Source: Legionella sp.
Lineage (GTDB): Bacteria; Pseudomonadota; Gammaproteobacteria; Legionellales; Legionellaceae
Direction of reading: 5' to 3'
Assembly: GCA_030680075.1 (NCBI GenBank)
Contig: JAUXWR010000540.1
Location: forward strand, 1 to 64,000
Length of the DNA stretch: 64,000 bases
The translations under genes and the position numbers were made by a program. The notes below the pieces were generated by a model that saw only the letters and a list, made by a program, of their open reading frames with translations, had not been told where the DNA came from and did no database searches. Shown here in pieces: positions 9,896 through 19,413 of the stretch. The first letter of the stretch is position 1. Each line of letters begins with the position of its first letter.

Positions 9896-12133
9896 ATGTT
9901 AGATAGAGCTAGTGTAGTTAATGAGCAGTTTATCAAGCGTGTAAAGGAAGCTGACTTTCCAATTGCCAAAAGCGACACAACCCTCGCTGCCGCAAGAATG
10001 GATAAAAAAACAGCCATAGAGTTATTTGATTCACAAATGAAATCGCGCCTCTTGGATTTAACTGCGCGTGAACTTAAAGAAAAGGGTCTTTCTTATTACA
10101 CAATAGGTAGCAGTGGCCATGAAGGCAATGCTGTATTCGGTCAGGTATTTCGCCATACTGATATGGCTTTTTTGCATTACCGCAGCGGTGGCTTTTATTT
10201 GCAGCGCGCAAAACAAGTAGCCGGTGGCGACGGCGTTCGTGATATCTTATTATCACTGGTTGCGGCAGCAGGAGACCCCATTGCTGGTGGGCGTCACAAA
10301 GTTTTCGGGAGTGTGCCATTAACCATTCCCCCGCAAACATCAACCATTGCTTCTCATCTTCCTAAAGCATTAGGCGCAGCCTTATCCATTACGCGTGCCA
10401 AAGAGTTGGCAATTAGTAGTAAATTGGCAGCAGATGGGCTTATTGTATGTTCCTTTGGGGATGCATCAACCAATCATGCCTCGACCCAGACGACACTTAA
10501 CGCATGTTCATGGATTGCGACACAAAATTATCCACTGCCATTGATTTTTATCTGCGAAGATAATGGCATTGGTATTTCGGTGCCAACGCCCAGCCACTGG
10601 ATCGAAATGTCAGTAGCGCAGCGCCCGGGCATCCATTATCTTCCTTGTGATGGCCTGAATATCGCTGATCTATTTTTAAAAGCACAACAAGCCCAGTATT
10701 TGGCGCGGGTCAAAAAACAGCCGGTATTTTTACACATGAAATGCGTACGGCTACTGGGCCATGCCGGGTCTGATATCGAATCACAATATCTCGCTAAAGC
10801 CGAGATTGAGCGCATCGAAAGCGATGATCCTTTGCTCCATACCGCGCGCCTTATCTATCAGGAAGGCTTAATGAGCCTTGATGCTATTGTTGAGTTATAC
10901 CTTGATAATCAGGCATTAATTAAAGCTAAGGCCATGGAGGCGATTCGACTGCCAAGGCTTCAAAGTGCTGAAGAAGTGATGTCCTCCTTAACACCACAAA
11001 AAAGCGAGGTAATACCTTATTTGCCTCCTGATAGAAAGAGGCGAGCCGAAGTATTTGGCAATGCGTTTAATCAATTGTCAATGAAGCGCAATTTGTGCCA
11101 GCACATTAATTTTGCATTAACTGATTTAATGATTCAGTACCCCAATATGTTGGTATTTGGCGAGGATGTGGGCAAAAAAGGGGGTGTTTATCGGGTAACC
11201 GCAGATTTGCAGGCACGTTTTAGTCAACGGCGCGTATTTGATACCATCCTTGATGAAACGACCATTTTAGGTACTGCAATTGGCATGGCTCATAATGGAT
11301 TTTTACCGGTACCGGAAATCCAGTTTTTAGCTTATTTGCACAACGCAGAAGACCAGCTTCGTGGTGAGGCATCGACATTATCCTTTTTTTCAAATGGCCA
11401 ATATCAAAATCCCATGGTCATTCGCATCGCAGCCCTTGCTTACCAGAAAGGCTTTGGCGGGCATTTTCATAATGATAATTCCATTGCCGTGTTGCGCGAT
11501 CTCCCCGGTGTTATTGTCGCCTGTCCGTCAAATGGACCGGATGCTGCGAAAATGTTGCGCACCTGCTTACGCCTTGCTTATGAAGAGGGCAGGGTAGTTG
11601 TGTTTCTTGAGCCTATTGCTTTATACATGACCAAAGATTTACACAAACCCGGCGATAATGGTTGGCTTTTTGATTACCCGGCGGTTGAACAAACTATAGC
11701 ACCAGGCGAGGTAGGTGTTTTTGGGAAGAGTGATACGGTAATTCTTACTTATGCCAATGGTTACTATTTGTCTCGGCAAGCCGCGAAGCTGTTAGAAGAG
11801 GACTATAACATTTCAGTAAAAATAGTTGATTTGCGCTGGTTAAGCCCTTTACCCGTTGAGGCTATTTTAAGGGAGGTGGCGAAAGCCAAACGCGTTTTAA
11901 TTGTTGATGAAGGACGCTCCAGCGCATCTCTTAGCGAAGGATTAATGACATTACTTATGGAGCATGCGCCGCATCGTTTAAAAATTAAACGCATAACAGG
12001 TGAGGACTGTTTTATTCCATTAGGTACCGCCTGGCAATACTTACTACCCAGCCGTGAATCGATAATAGATGCGGTACTGGCCTTACATTCTGTAAAAAGG
12101 GAGAAAGAAAGTGGACGATTTGCTATTTCTTGA
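9896..12133 (+). CDS. 2-oxo acid dehydrogenase E1 component, alpha/beta fusion (thiamine-diphosphate dependent)
   Basis: About 745 residues. The first half is an E1-alpha domain with the ThDP motif GDASTNHAS (about residue 187) to EDNGIGIS (about 221). The second half is E1-beta: FGEDVGKKGGVYRVT, then a transketolase-type C-terminal domain. Separate alpha and beta subunits are usual in branched-chain or pyruvate dehydrogenases; here they are one chain. The enzyme would decarboxylate a 2-oxo acid and pass the acyl group to an E2 lipoyl protein, which is not encoded nearby. AGGA at 9885-9888 suits the ATG at 9896; 9893 and GTG 9890 are alternatives. The 3' end overlaps gcdH by 23 bp, so a shared pathway is likely. 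The exact substrate (branched-chain, pyruvate or 2-oxoadipate) cannot be read from sequence. Confidence 0.88.
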   Translation: MLDRASVVNEQFIKRVKEADFPIAKSDTTLAAARMDKKTAIELFDSQMKSRLLDLTARELKEKGLSYYTIGSSGHEGNAVFGQVFRHTDMAFLHYRSGGFYLQRAKQVAGGDGVRDILLSLVAAAGDPIAGGRHKVFGSVPLTIPPQTSTIASHLPKALGAALSITRAKELAISSKLAADGLIVCSFGDASTNHASTQTTLNACSWIATQNYPLPLIFICEDNGIGISVPTPSHWIEMSVAQRPGIHYLPCDGLNIADLFLKAQQAQYLARVKKQPVFLHMKCVRLLGHAGSDIESQYLAKAEIERIESDDPLLHTARLIYQEGLMSLDAIVELYLDNQALIKAKAMEAIRLPRLQSAEEVMSSLTPQKSEVIPYLPPDRKRRAEVFGNAFNQLSMKRNLCQHINFALTDLMIQYPNMLVFGEDVGKKGGVYRVTADLQARFSQRRVFDTILDETTILGTAIGMAHNGFLPVPEIQFLAYLHNAEDQLRGEASTLSFFSNGQYQNPMVIRIAALAYQKGFGGHFHNDNSIAVLRDLPGVIVACPSNGPDAAKMLRTCLRLAYEEGRVVVFLEPIALYMTKDLHKPGDNGWLFDYPAVEQTIAPGEVGVFGKSDTVILTYANGYYLSRQAAKLLEEDYNISVKIVDLRWLSPLPVEAILREVAKAKRVLIVDEGRSSASLSEGLMTLLMEHAPHRLKIKRITGEDCFIPLGTAWQYLLPSRESIIDAVLALHSVKREKESGRFAIS

Positions 12134-13268
12134 CGAACAGTTACATGATGATGAGCGGATGATCCGTGATAGTGTCACCCGCTTTGTAAACAACGATGTT
12201 GTGCCCTTAATGGCAGAATCATTTGAACAGGCCGAATTTCCAAGACAGTTAATAAAACAATCAGCTGATCTAGGGTTACTCGGTTTGACCTTGCCCACAG
12301 AATATGGCGGTGCCGGCGCTTCTTATGTAGCTTATGGCCTGGTTTGCCAAGAGTTAGAGCGCGGTGACAGCGGTTTACGCAGTTTTGTTTCGGTCCAAAG
12401 CTCACTTTGCATGTACCCTATTTTTCGTTATGGTAATGAAGAGCAAAAAAGGCGCTTTTTACCTGGCATGGCAGCCGGTGATATCATCGGCTGTTTTGGT
12501 TTGACCGAGCCTGATTCAGGTTCTGATCCCGGTAGCATGCGAACACATGCCAAAAAAGTAGCCGGCGGCTGGCGATTAAATGGCGCAAAAATGTGGATTA
12601 CTAATGCCCCCATTGCGGATATCGCCATTGTTTGGGCAAAGACGGAAGAGGGGATTCGCGGCTTCATCGTCGAAAAAGACTTTAAAGGGATGAGCACGCC
12701 TGAGATAAAATTAAAGATGTCGTTACGCGCGTCAATTACCGGCGAGCTGGTTTTTGAGGATGTATTCGTACCGGATGAAAATTTACTACCCGGCAGCGAT
12801 AAAGGGCTGGGAGCCGCTCTTGGTTGTTTAAGCCAAGCGCGCTACGGTATTGCGTGGGGTGCAATGGGTGCAGCAATGGCCTGCTTTGATATCACCAGAG
12901 AGTATTTATTGGAACGCAAACAATTTGATAAGCCACTTGCCTCTTTTCAATTAATCCAAAAAAGCCTTGCTGACATGTACACCGAAATCATCAAGGCACA
13001 ATGCCTGAACTTACAAATTGGCCGCTTGAAAGAACAAGGGCGAGAAACGCCAACCATGATTTCCCTCGCTAAAGGGAATGCGTGCCGGGAAGCATTAAAA
13101 ATAGCACGCGACTGCCGCAATCTTTTGGGTGGCAATGGTATTAGCCTCGAATATCACGTGATTCGTCATATGTTAAACCTCGAATCTGTATTCACTTATG
13201 AGGGCACTGATAACGTTCATACCTTGGTTCTAGGCCGTCATATCACGGGTATTAATGCGTTTGGATAA
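12111..13268 (+). CDS. gcdH: Glutaryl-CoA dehydrogenase
   Basis: 385 residues, normal length for the family. An acyl-CoA dehydrogenase fold: FGLTEPDSGSDPGSM (about residue 127) for FAD and substrate binding, RKQFDKPLASFQLIQ, and the glutaryl-CoA-type C terminus with the catalytic Glu in TYEGTDNVH (about residue 363) followed by LVLGRHITG. It oxidises and decarboxylates glutaryl-CoA to crotonyl-CoA in lysine and tryptophan breakdown, passing electrons to ETF. It begins with GTG, preceded by GGGAG; this start keeps the N-terminal FLDEQLHDDERMIRD segment typical of the family and places it 23 bp inside the E1 gene. A different acyl-CoA dehydrogenase is the main alternative, but the YEGT context favours GcdH. 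Confidence 0.9.
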   Translation: MDDLLFLDEQLHDDERMIRDSVTRFVNNDVVPLMAESFEQAEFPRQLIKQSADLGLLGLTLPTEYGGAGASYVAYGLVCQELERGDSGLRSFVSVQSSLCMYPIFRYGNEEQKRRFLPGMAAGDIIGCFGLTEPDSGSDPGSMRTHAKKVAGGWRLNGAKMWITNAPIADIAIVWAKTEEGIRGFIVEKDFKGMSTPEIKLKMSLRASITGELVFEDVFVPDENLLPGSDKGLGAALGCLSQARYGIAWGAMGAAMACFDITREYLLERKQFDKPLASFQLIQKSLADMYTEIIKAQCLNLQIGRLKEQGRETPTMISLAKGNACREALKIARDCRNLLGGNGISLEYHVIRHMLNLESVFTYEGTDNVHTLVLGRHITGINAFG

Positions 13269-13305
13269 GCTATAATTAAATTAATACAGATAGAGAGGAG
13301 TAATC

Positions 13306-13542
13306 ATGGGCGAGCTGGAAAAAGAAAGCGAAGATACCATGATTACTCCCGATCTGGATCTCCCCCTCGAACTTGGGCTTGAAGGCTCCTCCAATGAACT
13401 CAATCAAAACCAGTTTACCGGCGCTGACATGGGAAATTCACTAGGCGACGGTGTACCAGGCTATGAAACAACAGGCGAAACCCACCCTATTGACGACGTT
13501 GAAAACGCAATAGAAGCAAGGGAATACCCATTAAAAAAATAA
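13306..13542 (+). CDS. Small acidic hypothetical protein
   Basis: 78 residues, strongly acidic and rich in Gly, Asn and Pro, with no hydrophobic core, so probably disordered. AGAGAGGAG lies 5 bases before the ATG, a strong ribosome-binding site. It follows gcdH by 37 bp and may share its transcript. No recognised domain. Confidence 0.65.
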   Translation: MGELEKESEDTMITPDLDLPLELGLEGSSNELNQNQFTGADMGNSLGDGVPGYETTGETHPIDDVENAIEAREYPLKK

Positions 13543-13600
13543 ACAGACCAAAATAACCTGATGTCTATTCAACAATCCATCATTTCCTTCACTAACCCGC

Positions 13601-13629
13601 TTGTCATTCAGCAAAAGAAAAGTTATTAT
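13601..13629 (+). promoter_or_regulatory. Promoter of the tRNA-Pro gene
   Basis: TTGTCA at 13601-13606 and TATTAT at 13624-13629 with exactly 17 bp between them; the expected start point is a few bases before the mature tRNA 5' end at 13642. Confidence 0.7.
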
Positions 13630-13641
13630 TCGCTTCCAGTT

Positions 13642-13718
13642 CGGGGCGTAGCGCAGCCTGGTAGCGTACTAGCATGGGGTGCTAGTGGTCGAAGGTTCAA
13701 ATCCTTCCGTCCCGACCA
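13642..13718 (+). tRNA. tRNA-Pro(GGG)
   Basis: 77 nt including an encoded CCA. The acceptor stem CGGGGCG pairs with CGTCCCG (one G-T pair). The anticodon stem CTAGC/GCTAG closes the 7-base loop ATGGGGT, giving anticodon GGG, which reads the proline codon CCC. The T arm contains GGTTCAAATCC. No integrase gene or attachment repeat is seen next to it. Confidence 0.95.
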
Positions 13719-13847
13719 ATGAAATCAATGAGTTACGAATACCGCCTTCTTAATAAAAATTCTCGGGTTACACTTAACAACCAATTATATCCTTAGCGTA
13801 CGTTTCGTACCCTTGAAACTCAAACCCCCGTAACCAAGAGAGGTTTT

Positions 13848-14090
13848 ATGTTAAATCACCATGACAAACTCACTATAAGAATGATAGAGCAACAAATGAA
13901 GGTGCTAGTTCAAAATAAAACCAGCAATGCAGAGATGTTAACAATACTCAGCGATTTTGCACCTGACGTTAACTATATTCTGGCAGCAGGTGGAATCAAA
14001 GAAATAAAGTTGTGCTTAAAAGAAAACCCTTTTTTTGCCTACTTTGTAAGCCTGGTACAAGGTAAAAAACCAAAACCCGTTAAATTGTAA
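13848..14090 (+). CDS. Small hypothetical protein
   Basis: 80 residues, helical, with no signal peptide or membrane segment. AAGAGAGG lies just before the ATG. It stands alone between the tRNA and a convergent acetyltransferase gene. No family recognised. Confidence 0.6.
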   Translation: MLNHHDKLTIRMIEQQMKVLVQNKTSNAEMLTILSDFAPDVNYILAAGGIKEIKLCLKENPFFAYFVSLVQGKKPKPVKL

Positions 14091-14209
14091 GACGCTTTAA
14101 CAGCTTTTGCGGCGGAAGGCTGAGTAGGAGTAATCTGAGCGTTCTACTCACTCTTATACCGTTTTTAAAGTATCAAGTTTACTGAAGTGCTCCTACCCAA
14201 TGACTTATT

Positions 14210-14800
14210 TTAATAACTGCTTAAATTTTTTAGATAGTCATCGCGTGTTAGCCGGTACAGAACATGTCGTCTTAAGGTGCTTTTTTCTTCAAAGTCTGGG
14301 TGATTAAAATCATCTTTTTTAGAATGATGCAGTCCTATTTTTTCCATAACGCGTCGAGACTTGCAATTGGCTAAGGGTGTAAATGCAATAATTTCCCTGA
14401 GTTTAAATTCAGTAAAAGCATACCGTAAAACAGCACTACCTGCTTCTGTGGCATATCCTTTTCCCCAATGGGTTGATGATATACGCCATGCAATCTCCAC
14501 AATAGGTAAACCTATAGGTTGAAATTGGGGAATTTCAAACGATGGATGATTTAGACCGACAAAGCCAATAAATTCATGTGTCTCTTTAATTTCAACCGCA
14601 TAAGCACTGTAACTAAATTTTTTATAATGCTGATTAATGTGATCTATCAATTCTTGGGTAGCTCCAATATCTTGAGTAGACTGAAAATATTCCATCACTA
14701 ATGGGTCAGAATTAATAGCCGTCATTAACGGGATGTCACTGGGTTTCCAGGTTCGCAATATCAAACGATTGGTGGTTAAAATAATTTTTGGATTATTCAT
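14210..14800 (-). CDS. GNAT-family N-acetyltransferase (RimJ/RimL type)
   Basis: 196 residues. The N terminus TTNRLILRTWKPSDIPLM is the classic beginning of RimJ/RimL-like acetyltransferases. EIAWRISSTHWGKGYATEAG is the acetyl-CoA binding segment (a variant of Q/RxxGxG/A) followed by a helix, and ANCKSRRVMEKIGLHH is the C-terminal family motif. These enzymes move an acetyl group from acetyl-CoA to an N-terminal amine or small molecule. The target is unknown; a ribosomal-protein or antibiotic acetylase cannot be told apart here. Confidence 0.85.
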   Translation of the reverse strand: MNNPKIILTTNRLILRTWKPSDIPLMTAINSDPLVMEYFQSTQDIGATQELIDHINQHYKKFSYSAYAVEIKETHEFIGFVGLNHPSFEIPQFQPIGLPIVEIAWRISSTHWGKGYATEAGSAVLRYAFTEFKLREIIAFTPLANCKSRRVMEKIGLHHSKKDDFNHPDFEEKSTLRRHVLYRLTRDDYLKNLSSY

Positions 14801-15145
14801 TTAGGTTATCCAGGATTAATTTAATGGTTCTTATGACTAAATGTTTGATACTAAACAACGTGACTGAAGTAAAGCTGCATAATACTTTACTAATCCAGTG
14901 TATAAAAGCAGTTTGGCCATCAGAATAACGTATTTACAGCCTGTTTATAATTCGATTTATTCATCAGTCTTTTCGCACACTAAGAGGCCGTTATCTACAT
15001 GCATCTCTGTTAAGCAAGGATTTTAAAAATTACTGACCAACTACCTGACTCAGTCAGGGGGTTGGTCAGTTTTAAATATATTACTATCGACTCGAATTTT
15101 GATGTAGCACCAATGTGTTGTAGTAACAAATATAAGGATTTAATA
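14801..15145. other. Intergenic region with a strong hairpin
   Basis: No gene is seen. A near-perfect inverted repeat spans 15032-15070: ACTGACCAAC...CCTGACT pairs with AGTCAGG...GTTGGTCAGT, followed by TTTT. It looks like a rho-independent terminator, but the upstream gene runs on the minus strand away from it, so it would have to end an unseen short transcript or attenuate the downstream gene at 15146. The rest holds nothing recognisable. Confidence 0.6.
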
Positions 15146-16195
15146 ATGCGTTCAAAAGAAGAAAATGCCGGTTTTGAATCACAAATGGCGATAAAGCTTG
15201 CCGTGCACCCCGAATTGTTTCCATCAGTTAAAATTATTTCCGATCGGATATTGGAAATAATTCATACAAGAAGAGAGGAAATTATCAGTAAATTTACGAC
15301 AGAAGCCTCTCTTGATGACATTAAAAGTGCGCTATACAGGAGCGAAAGCCGTGGTGCGTTGGGATGTATTGCCAAGAGTACTGATGGGTTGACTATCGAC
15401 GAAATACTGAATGACATTAAAACAATGTTACTAAGTGCGACCACTTTAATACAAATAATGCCGATACATGCGACATTCGGTTATCAAATTGGAAAAAAAC
15501 TGGATGATCAAAGTTATCTGACTTTTCGAAACGAGGTTTTTAAAGAGGCTAACGAGTTCGTTTCAAAATGCAAGCAAGCAGTAAAAAAGAAAGCCGAGGA
15601 TAGTGACATTGAACCAACAACCCAGTTAGGGGTATCAGATTTAGCGGATATTTGTGAAAAAATCAACGCGTTGCCTGAAACCGAACGGTTGAAAGAAATA
15701 ATTAACCCTTCACATACAAACTCCTTACAGAGACACCGTGTTGATTTCGAAAATCCGGTGCTGCAAATTTTTGTAGAGAACAATGTTCCTTTGGCAGCAG
15801 GGCCGTCTACTCATACAGTCACATTATTAGCCGCGGCGAGATTGTATGAAAAATTACTCGCAAAAGAATTTACCAAAGAAATGCAACACGAATATGCTTT
15901 GGCTTACTTCGCCTATTTTGGTACAGCGGGATATCATACTTTCCATGAAACCATGTCTGTTGCAGCAAAATGTATCGGATTTCCCTACACAATACATTCT
16001 TACCAGGAAAATATACCCGCGCATGTTCGTGATTTTTTGCAAATTTCTTTGCCGGAAATGTCATCCGAAATGCCCAGAGCAAGCGCGATATCCAGCACGC
16101 AATTATTGCCAGCTTTAGGACTGTTTTCTCAAGGCTCATCGTCGTCTTCTTCAGGCCAGCAGGAAAATTTACCAGGGGCTACCTTTTTACAGTAA
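15146..16195 (+). CDS. Hypothetical protein, possible effector
   Basis: 349 residues from the ATG at 15146, which has AAGGA ten bases upstream. The frame is open further up (TTG at 15062), but that start lies inside the strong hairpin and has no ribosome-binding site. The protein is largely helical and soluble, and ends in a serine-rich tail (SSSSSSGQQENLPG). No domain recognised. A low-complexity polar C terminus is common in Legionella type IV substrates, but this is only suggestive. Confidence 0.65.
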   Translation: MRSKEENAGFESQMAIKLAVHPELFPSVKIISDRILEIIHTRREEIISKFTTEASLDDIKSALYRSESRGALGCIAKSTDGLTIDEILNDIKTMLLSATTLIQIMPIHATFGYQIGKKLDDQSYLTFRNEVFKEANEFVSKCKQAVKKKAEDSDIEPTTQLGVSDLADICEKINALPETERLKEIINPSHTNSLQRHRVDFENPVLQIFVENNVPLAAGPSTHTVTLLAAARLYEKLLAKEFTKEMQHEYALAYFAYFGTAGYHTFHETMSVAAKCIGFPYTIHSYQENIPAHVRDFLQISLPEMSSEMPRASAISSTQLLPALGLFSQGSSSSSSGQQENLPGATFLQ

Positions 16196-16412
16196 CGATA
16201 TAATTCGCACAATGGAGATATTAATCCTTCGTGACTCTAGCTGACGGTTATAGGATAAGCCGTCACGCGGAGATTTAATTAAAGAGGTTTTGGTTTTTTG
16301 CGCAGAGCACCACTTCTTTTAAAGTTTTTCTGTCACTACAAGCTCCTGGAAAATATTGAAATCCAGGGGTACACTTGGTTAAAAGTGATTTTAAACAAAA
16401 GAGGATTTCAAA

Positions 16413-17084
16413 ATAGACAATAATTCTATTTATTTTAAAGCGGTACTTGAATCATCCTTAATTTTCAAAATAAAAGGAACAGCGAGATCTCTTTTCGATA
16501 TCTGGGTAGAACAGGTTAAACCACGATATTCTAATTATTTATACGAGGCAAAGGATGAGGCTCTGGTTAATGATTTAGTAGCCGCGTTTGCCAAAGGCCT
16601 GGAATTTGTTTCGCGAAATGAGAATAAAGTTAAACGCACTATTCCCGAATGGTCTCTGGGGGTTATTTTAGATACCGCTTCCGTTAGTCTGAATACTCAC
16701 TGGTCTCAAGAGTACATCTATAAACAAACCCACGAATATAAAGATTTATGTTTTCTTACAACGCTCTCTCAATTTTTAAAAGTAGATGAAATAGCTGTTA
16801 AAAGAATTGAGGCACTTTATCGGCATAGGATGAGGAAGGAAACAACTATTGGAGAGGCAGCGTTTGAAAAAAAAGATAAAATTATTGATCTTAATAAATT
16901 TAAAAAAAATAAAAAACCGGGGGCTGTTTTTAAAAAGAATATAACGGATTATCTGGATTCACTTTATTACGAAAAGCATTTTCTTGTATTTGGGGATATT
17001 CTTAAAAATAAACTCGGTTTTGTATTAAAAGATTTTTTTAACCCTGATGATGTGAAATACCTTATTGAAGGGGTTTCACTCTAA
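16413..17084 (+). CDS. Hypothetical protein with no ordinary start codon (ATA start or decayed gene)
   Basis: The frame is open from the TAA at 16392 to the stop at 17084, about 223 codons from 16413. The only ATG is at 16830, leaving 139 coding-like codons upstream with no ATG, GTG or TTG. A strong Shine-Dalgarno, AAAAGAGG (16397-16404), sits eight bases before an ATA codon at 16413, as if an ATG had become ATA. The product is helical; it contains WVEQVKPRYSNYL and TIPEWSLGVILDTASVS and ends in a lysine-rich part (DLNKFKKNKKPGAVF). Family unknown. It may use a rare start, have lost expression, or carry a sequencing error. Confidence 0.55.
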   Translation: MDNNSIYFKAVLESSLIFKIKGTARSLFDIWVEQVKPRYSNYLYEAKDEALVNDLVAAFAKGLEFVSRNENKVKRTIPEWSLGVILDTASVSLNTHWSQEYIYKQTHEYKDLCFLTTLSQFLKVDEIAVKRIEALYRHRMRKETTIGEAAFEKKDKIIDLNKFKKNKKPGAVFKKNITDYLDSLYYEKHFLVFGDILKNKLGFVLKDFFNPDDVKYLIEGVSL

Positions 17085-17252
17085 TAGTCAAATCTTCACT
17101 TTAACTGTGGTATTATTGCGCTGATGAGGTAAATAATTACCAATTACGTTATCTGCTTAATACATTTCAATACATCGATGCATGGATGATGCAAATCCGG
17201 ATAAAATACTGTATATTATGCGACTATTTTTAATCTATTTTATAAGAGCGCT

Positions 17253-19343
17253 ATGACTGACTTAAACCTTTATAGAAACATTGGTATTTTCGCCCACGTA
17301 GATGCTGGGAAAACTACCACTACTGAACGTATTCTCAAGCTCACCGGTAAAATCCACAAGATGGGTGAAGTTCATGAAGGTGAGTCAACCACTGACTTCA
17401 TGGAACAGGAAGCAGAGCGCGGAATTACCATCCAGTCAGCAGCGGTAAGTTGTTTCTGGAAAGGTACACGTTTTAACGTAATCGATACCCCAGGACACGT
17501 TGACTTCACTGTAGAAGTATACCGTTCACTGAAGGTACTTGATGGCGGTATCGGCGTATTTTGTGGTTCTGGCGGCGTTGAGCCTCAGTCAGAAACCAAC
17601 TGGCGCTACGCGAATAATTCAAAAGTATCTCGTTTGATTTTCGTCAACAAACTTGACCGTATTGGCGCGAACTTCTTGAAAGTTACCGAACAAATCAAAA
17701 AAGTATTAGGCGCAAACCCATTAATTATGACCTTGCCAATCGGCATGGAAGATGACTTCGTAGGTGTTGTCGACTTATTAAGTCGTAAAGCCTATATTTG
17801 GGACGAAACAGGCCAGCCCGAAAATTACACCATTACTGATATGCCAGCTAATATGGTTGATGATGTTGAGATGTACCGCAAGCAGCTAATTGAAATGGCG
17901 CTTGAAATGGATGATGATTTGCTGATGGCTTACCTCGAAGGTGAAGAGCCTTCAATAGAAGATCTCAAGCGTTGTATTCGTAAAGGTACGCTCGAATTAG
18001 CCTTCTTCCCAACGTATTGCGGTTCGGCATTCAAAAACAAAGGGATGCAACTATTATTGGACGCAGTCGTTGACTATTTGCCTGCTCCCCACGAAGTTAA
18101 TCCACAACCTTTGACAAATGCTGAAGGTGAGCCAAATGGCCAATTTGCTATCGTTTCTCCTGATGAGCCATTTCGCGCCCTGGCATTTAAAATCATGGAT
18201 GACCGTTTTGGCGCGTTGACTTTCGTCCGTATATATTCAGGAAAATTGAATAAAGGCGATACCATCCTTAACTCCTTTACCGGTAAAACTGAACGCGTTG
18301 GTCGTATGGTTGAGATGCAGGCGAATGAGCGTAATGAATTGCATAGTGCTGAAGCAGGCGACATTATCGCTATCGTAGGTATGAAAAACGTTCGAACCGG
18401 TCACACGCTTTGTGACCCCAAACATGAATGTACACTTGAAGCAATGGTTTTCCCTGAGCCCGTTATCTCTATTTCTGTCACACCAAAAGATAAAGGCTCC
18501 ACCGAAAAAATGAGTATTGCTATTGGTAAAATGGTTGCAGAAGATCCAACGTTCAGGGTGGAAACGGATATAGATTCAGGTGAAACCATTCTTCGTGGTA
18601 TGGGTGAGTTACATTTGGATATTAAAGTGGATATTCTGAAACGTACTTACGATGTTGAGTTAATTGTAGGTCAGCCCCAAGTTGCCTATCGCGAAACTAT
18701 CACCAAGTCGATTCAAGACAGTTATACCCACAAGAAGCAATCAGGTGGTTCTGGTCAATACGGTAAGATTGATTACACTATTTCACCCGGTGAGCCAAAT
18801 TCCGGCTTTACTTTCGTCACCTCTGTCGTGGGTGGTAACGTTCCTAAGGAATTCTTCCCGGCAATTGAGAAAGGGTTCCGCTCAATGATGAACGTCGGTA
18901 CATTGGCCGGTTTCCCCGTGTTAGATGTTAACATTGACCTCACCGATGGTGCTTACCATGCTGTTGACTCATCCGCAATAGCGTTTGAAATTGCTGCAAA
19001 AGGTGCTTTCCGTCAATCCATACCAAAAGCTGGCCCACAACTGCTTGAACCAATCATGAAAGTTGACGTTTACAGTACAGAAGACAAGGTCGGTGACGTT
19101 ATTGGTGACTTGAACCGTCGTCGTGGCATGATCTCTGGTCAAGAGCCTAGCGCCACTGGCGTACGTATCAAGGCCGATGTTCCTCTCGCAGAAATGTTTG
19201 GTTACATCAGCACATTGCGCACCCTTACTTCTGGTCGTGGTCAATTCTCAATGGAATTCTCTCACTATGCTCCTTGCCCAAATAATGTTGCAGAAGCGGT
19301 GATTGCCAAAGAGAAAGAAAAGAAAGCTGCCGCTGCCAAGTAA
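17253..19343 (+). CDS. fusA2: Elongation factor G, second type (EF-G 2)
   Basis: 696 residues. GTPase motifs: AHVDAGKT (14-21), the switch segment [19 protein letters not shown] and NKLD. Domains II-V follow, with [13 protein letters not shown] in domain IV. It catalyses translocation or another EF-G step on the ribosome. The sequence runs [17 protein letters not shown] and [14 protein letters not shown] are typical of the FusA2 paralogue of Shewanella and Vibrio, not of the str-operon FusA. The neighbours agree: no rpsL, rpsG or tuf is beside it, and it has its own terminator. Another EF-G gene is therefore expected elsewhere in the genome. Confidence 0.9.
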   Translation: MTDLNLYRNIGIFAHVDAGKTTTTERILKLTGKIHKMGEVHEGESTTDFMEQEAERGITIQSAAVSCFWKGTRFNVIDTPGHVDFTVEVYRSLKVLDGGIGVFCGSGGVEPQSETNWRYANNSKVSRLIFVNKLDRIGANFLKVTEQIKKVLGANPLIMTLPIGMEDDFVGVVDLLSRKAYIWDETGQPENYTITDMPANMVDDVEMYRKQLIEMALEMDDDLLMAYLEGEEPSIEDLKRCIRKGTLELAFFPTYCGSAFKNKGMQLLLDAVVDYLPAPHEVNPQPLTNAEGEPNGQFAIVSPDEPFRALAFKIMDDRFGALTFVRIYSGKLNKGDTILNSFTGKTERVGRMVEMQANERNELHSAEAGDIIAIVGMKNVRTGHTLCDPKHECTLEAMVFPEPVISISVTPKDKGSTEKMSIAIGKMVAEDPTFRVETDIDSGETILRGMGELHLDIKVDILKRTYDVELIVGQPQVAYRETITKSIQDSYTHKKQSGGSGQYGKIDYTISPGEPNSGFTFVTSVVGGNVPKEFFPAIEKGFRSMMNVGTLAGFPVLDVNIDLTDGAYHAVDSSAIAFEIAAKGAFRQSIPKAGPQLLEPIMKVDVYSTEDKVGDVIGDLNRRRGMISGQEPSATGVRIKADVPLAEMFGYISTLRTLTSGRGQFSMEFSHYAPCPNNVAEAVIAKEKEKKAAAAK

Positions 19344-19366
19344 GTTAGGTAGTTACACTTAAAAAC

Positions 19367-19396
19367 GCCCTGTCAGTTTATTCTGACGGGGCTTTT
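19367..19396 (+). terminator. Rho-independent terminator of fusA2
   Basis: GCCCTGTCAG (19367-19376) pairs with CTGACGGGGC (19383-19392) with one G-T pair, a 6-base loop and a TTTT tail. It lies between two convergent genes. Confidence 0.85.
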
Positions 19397-19413
19397 AAAG
19401 TCCAAAAAGTATT

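Noticed and set aside
13642..14090. Genomic-island boundary at tRNA-Pro
   Set aside because: tRNA genes often mark islands, but I see no integrase and no direct repeat of the tRNA 3' end in the window.
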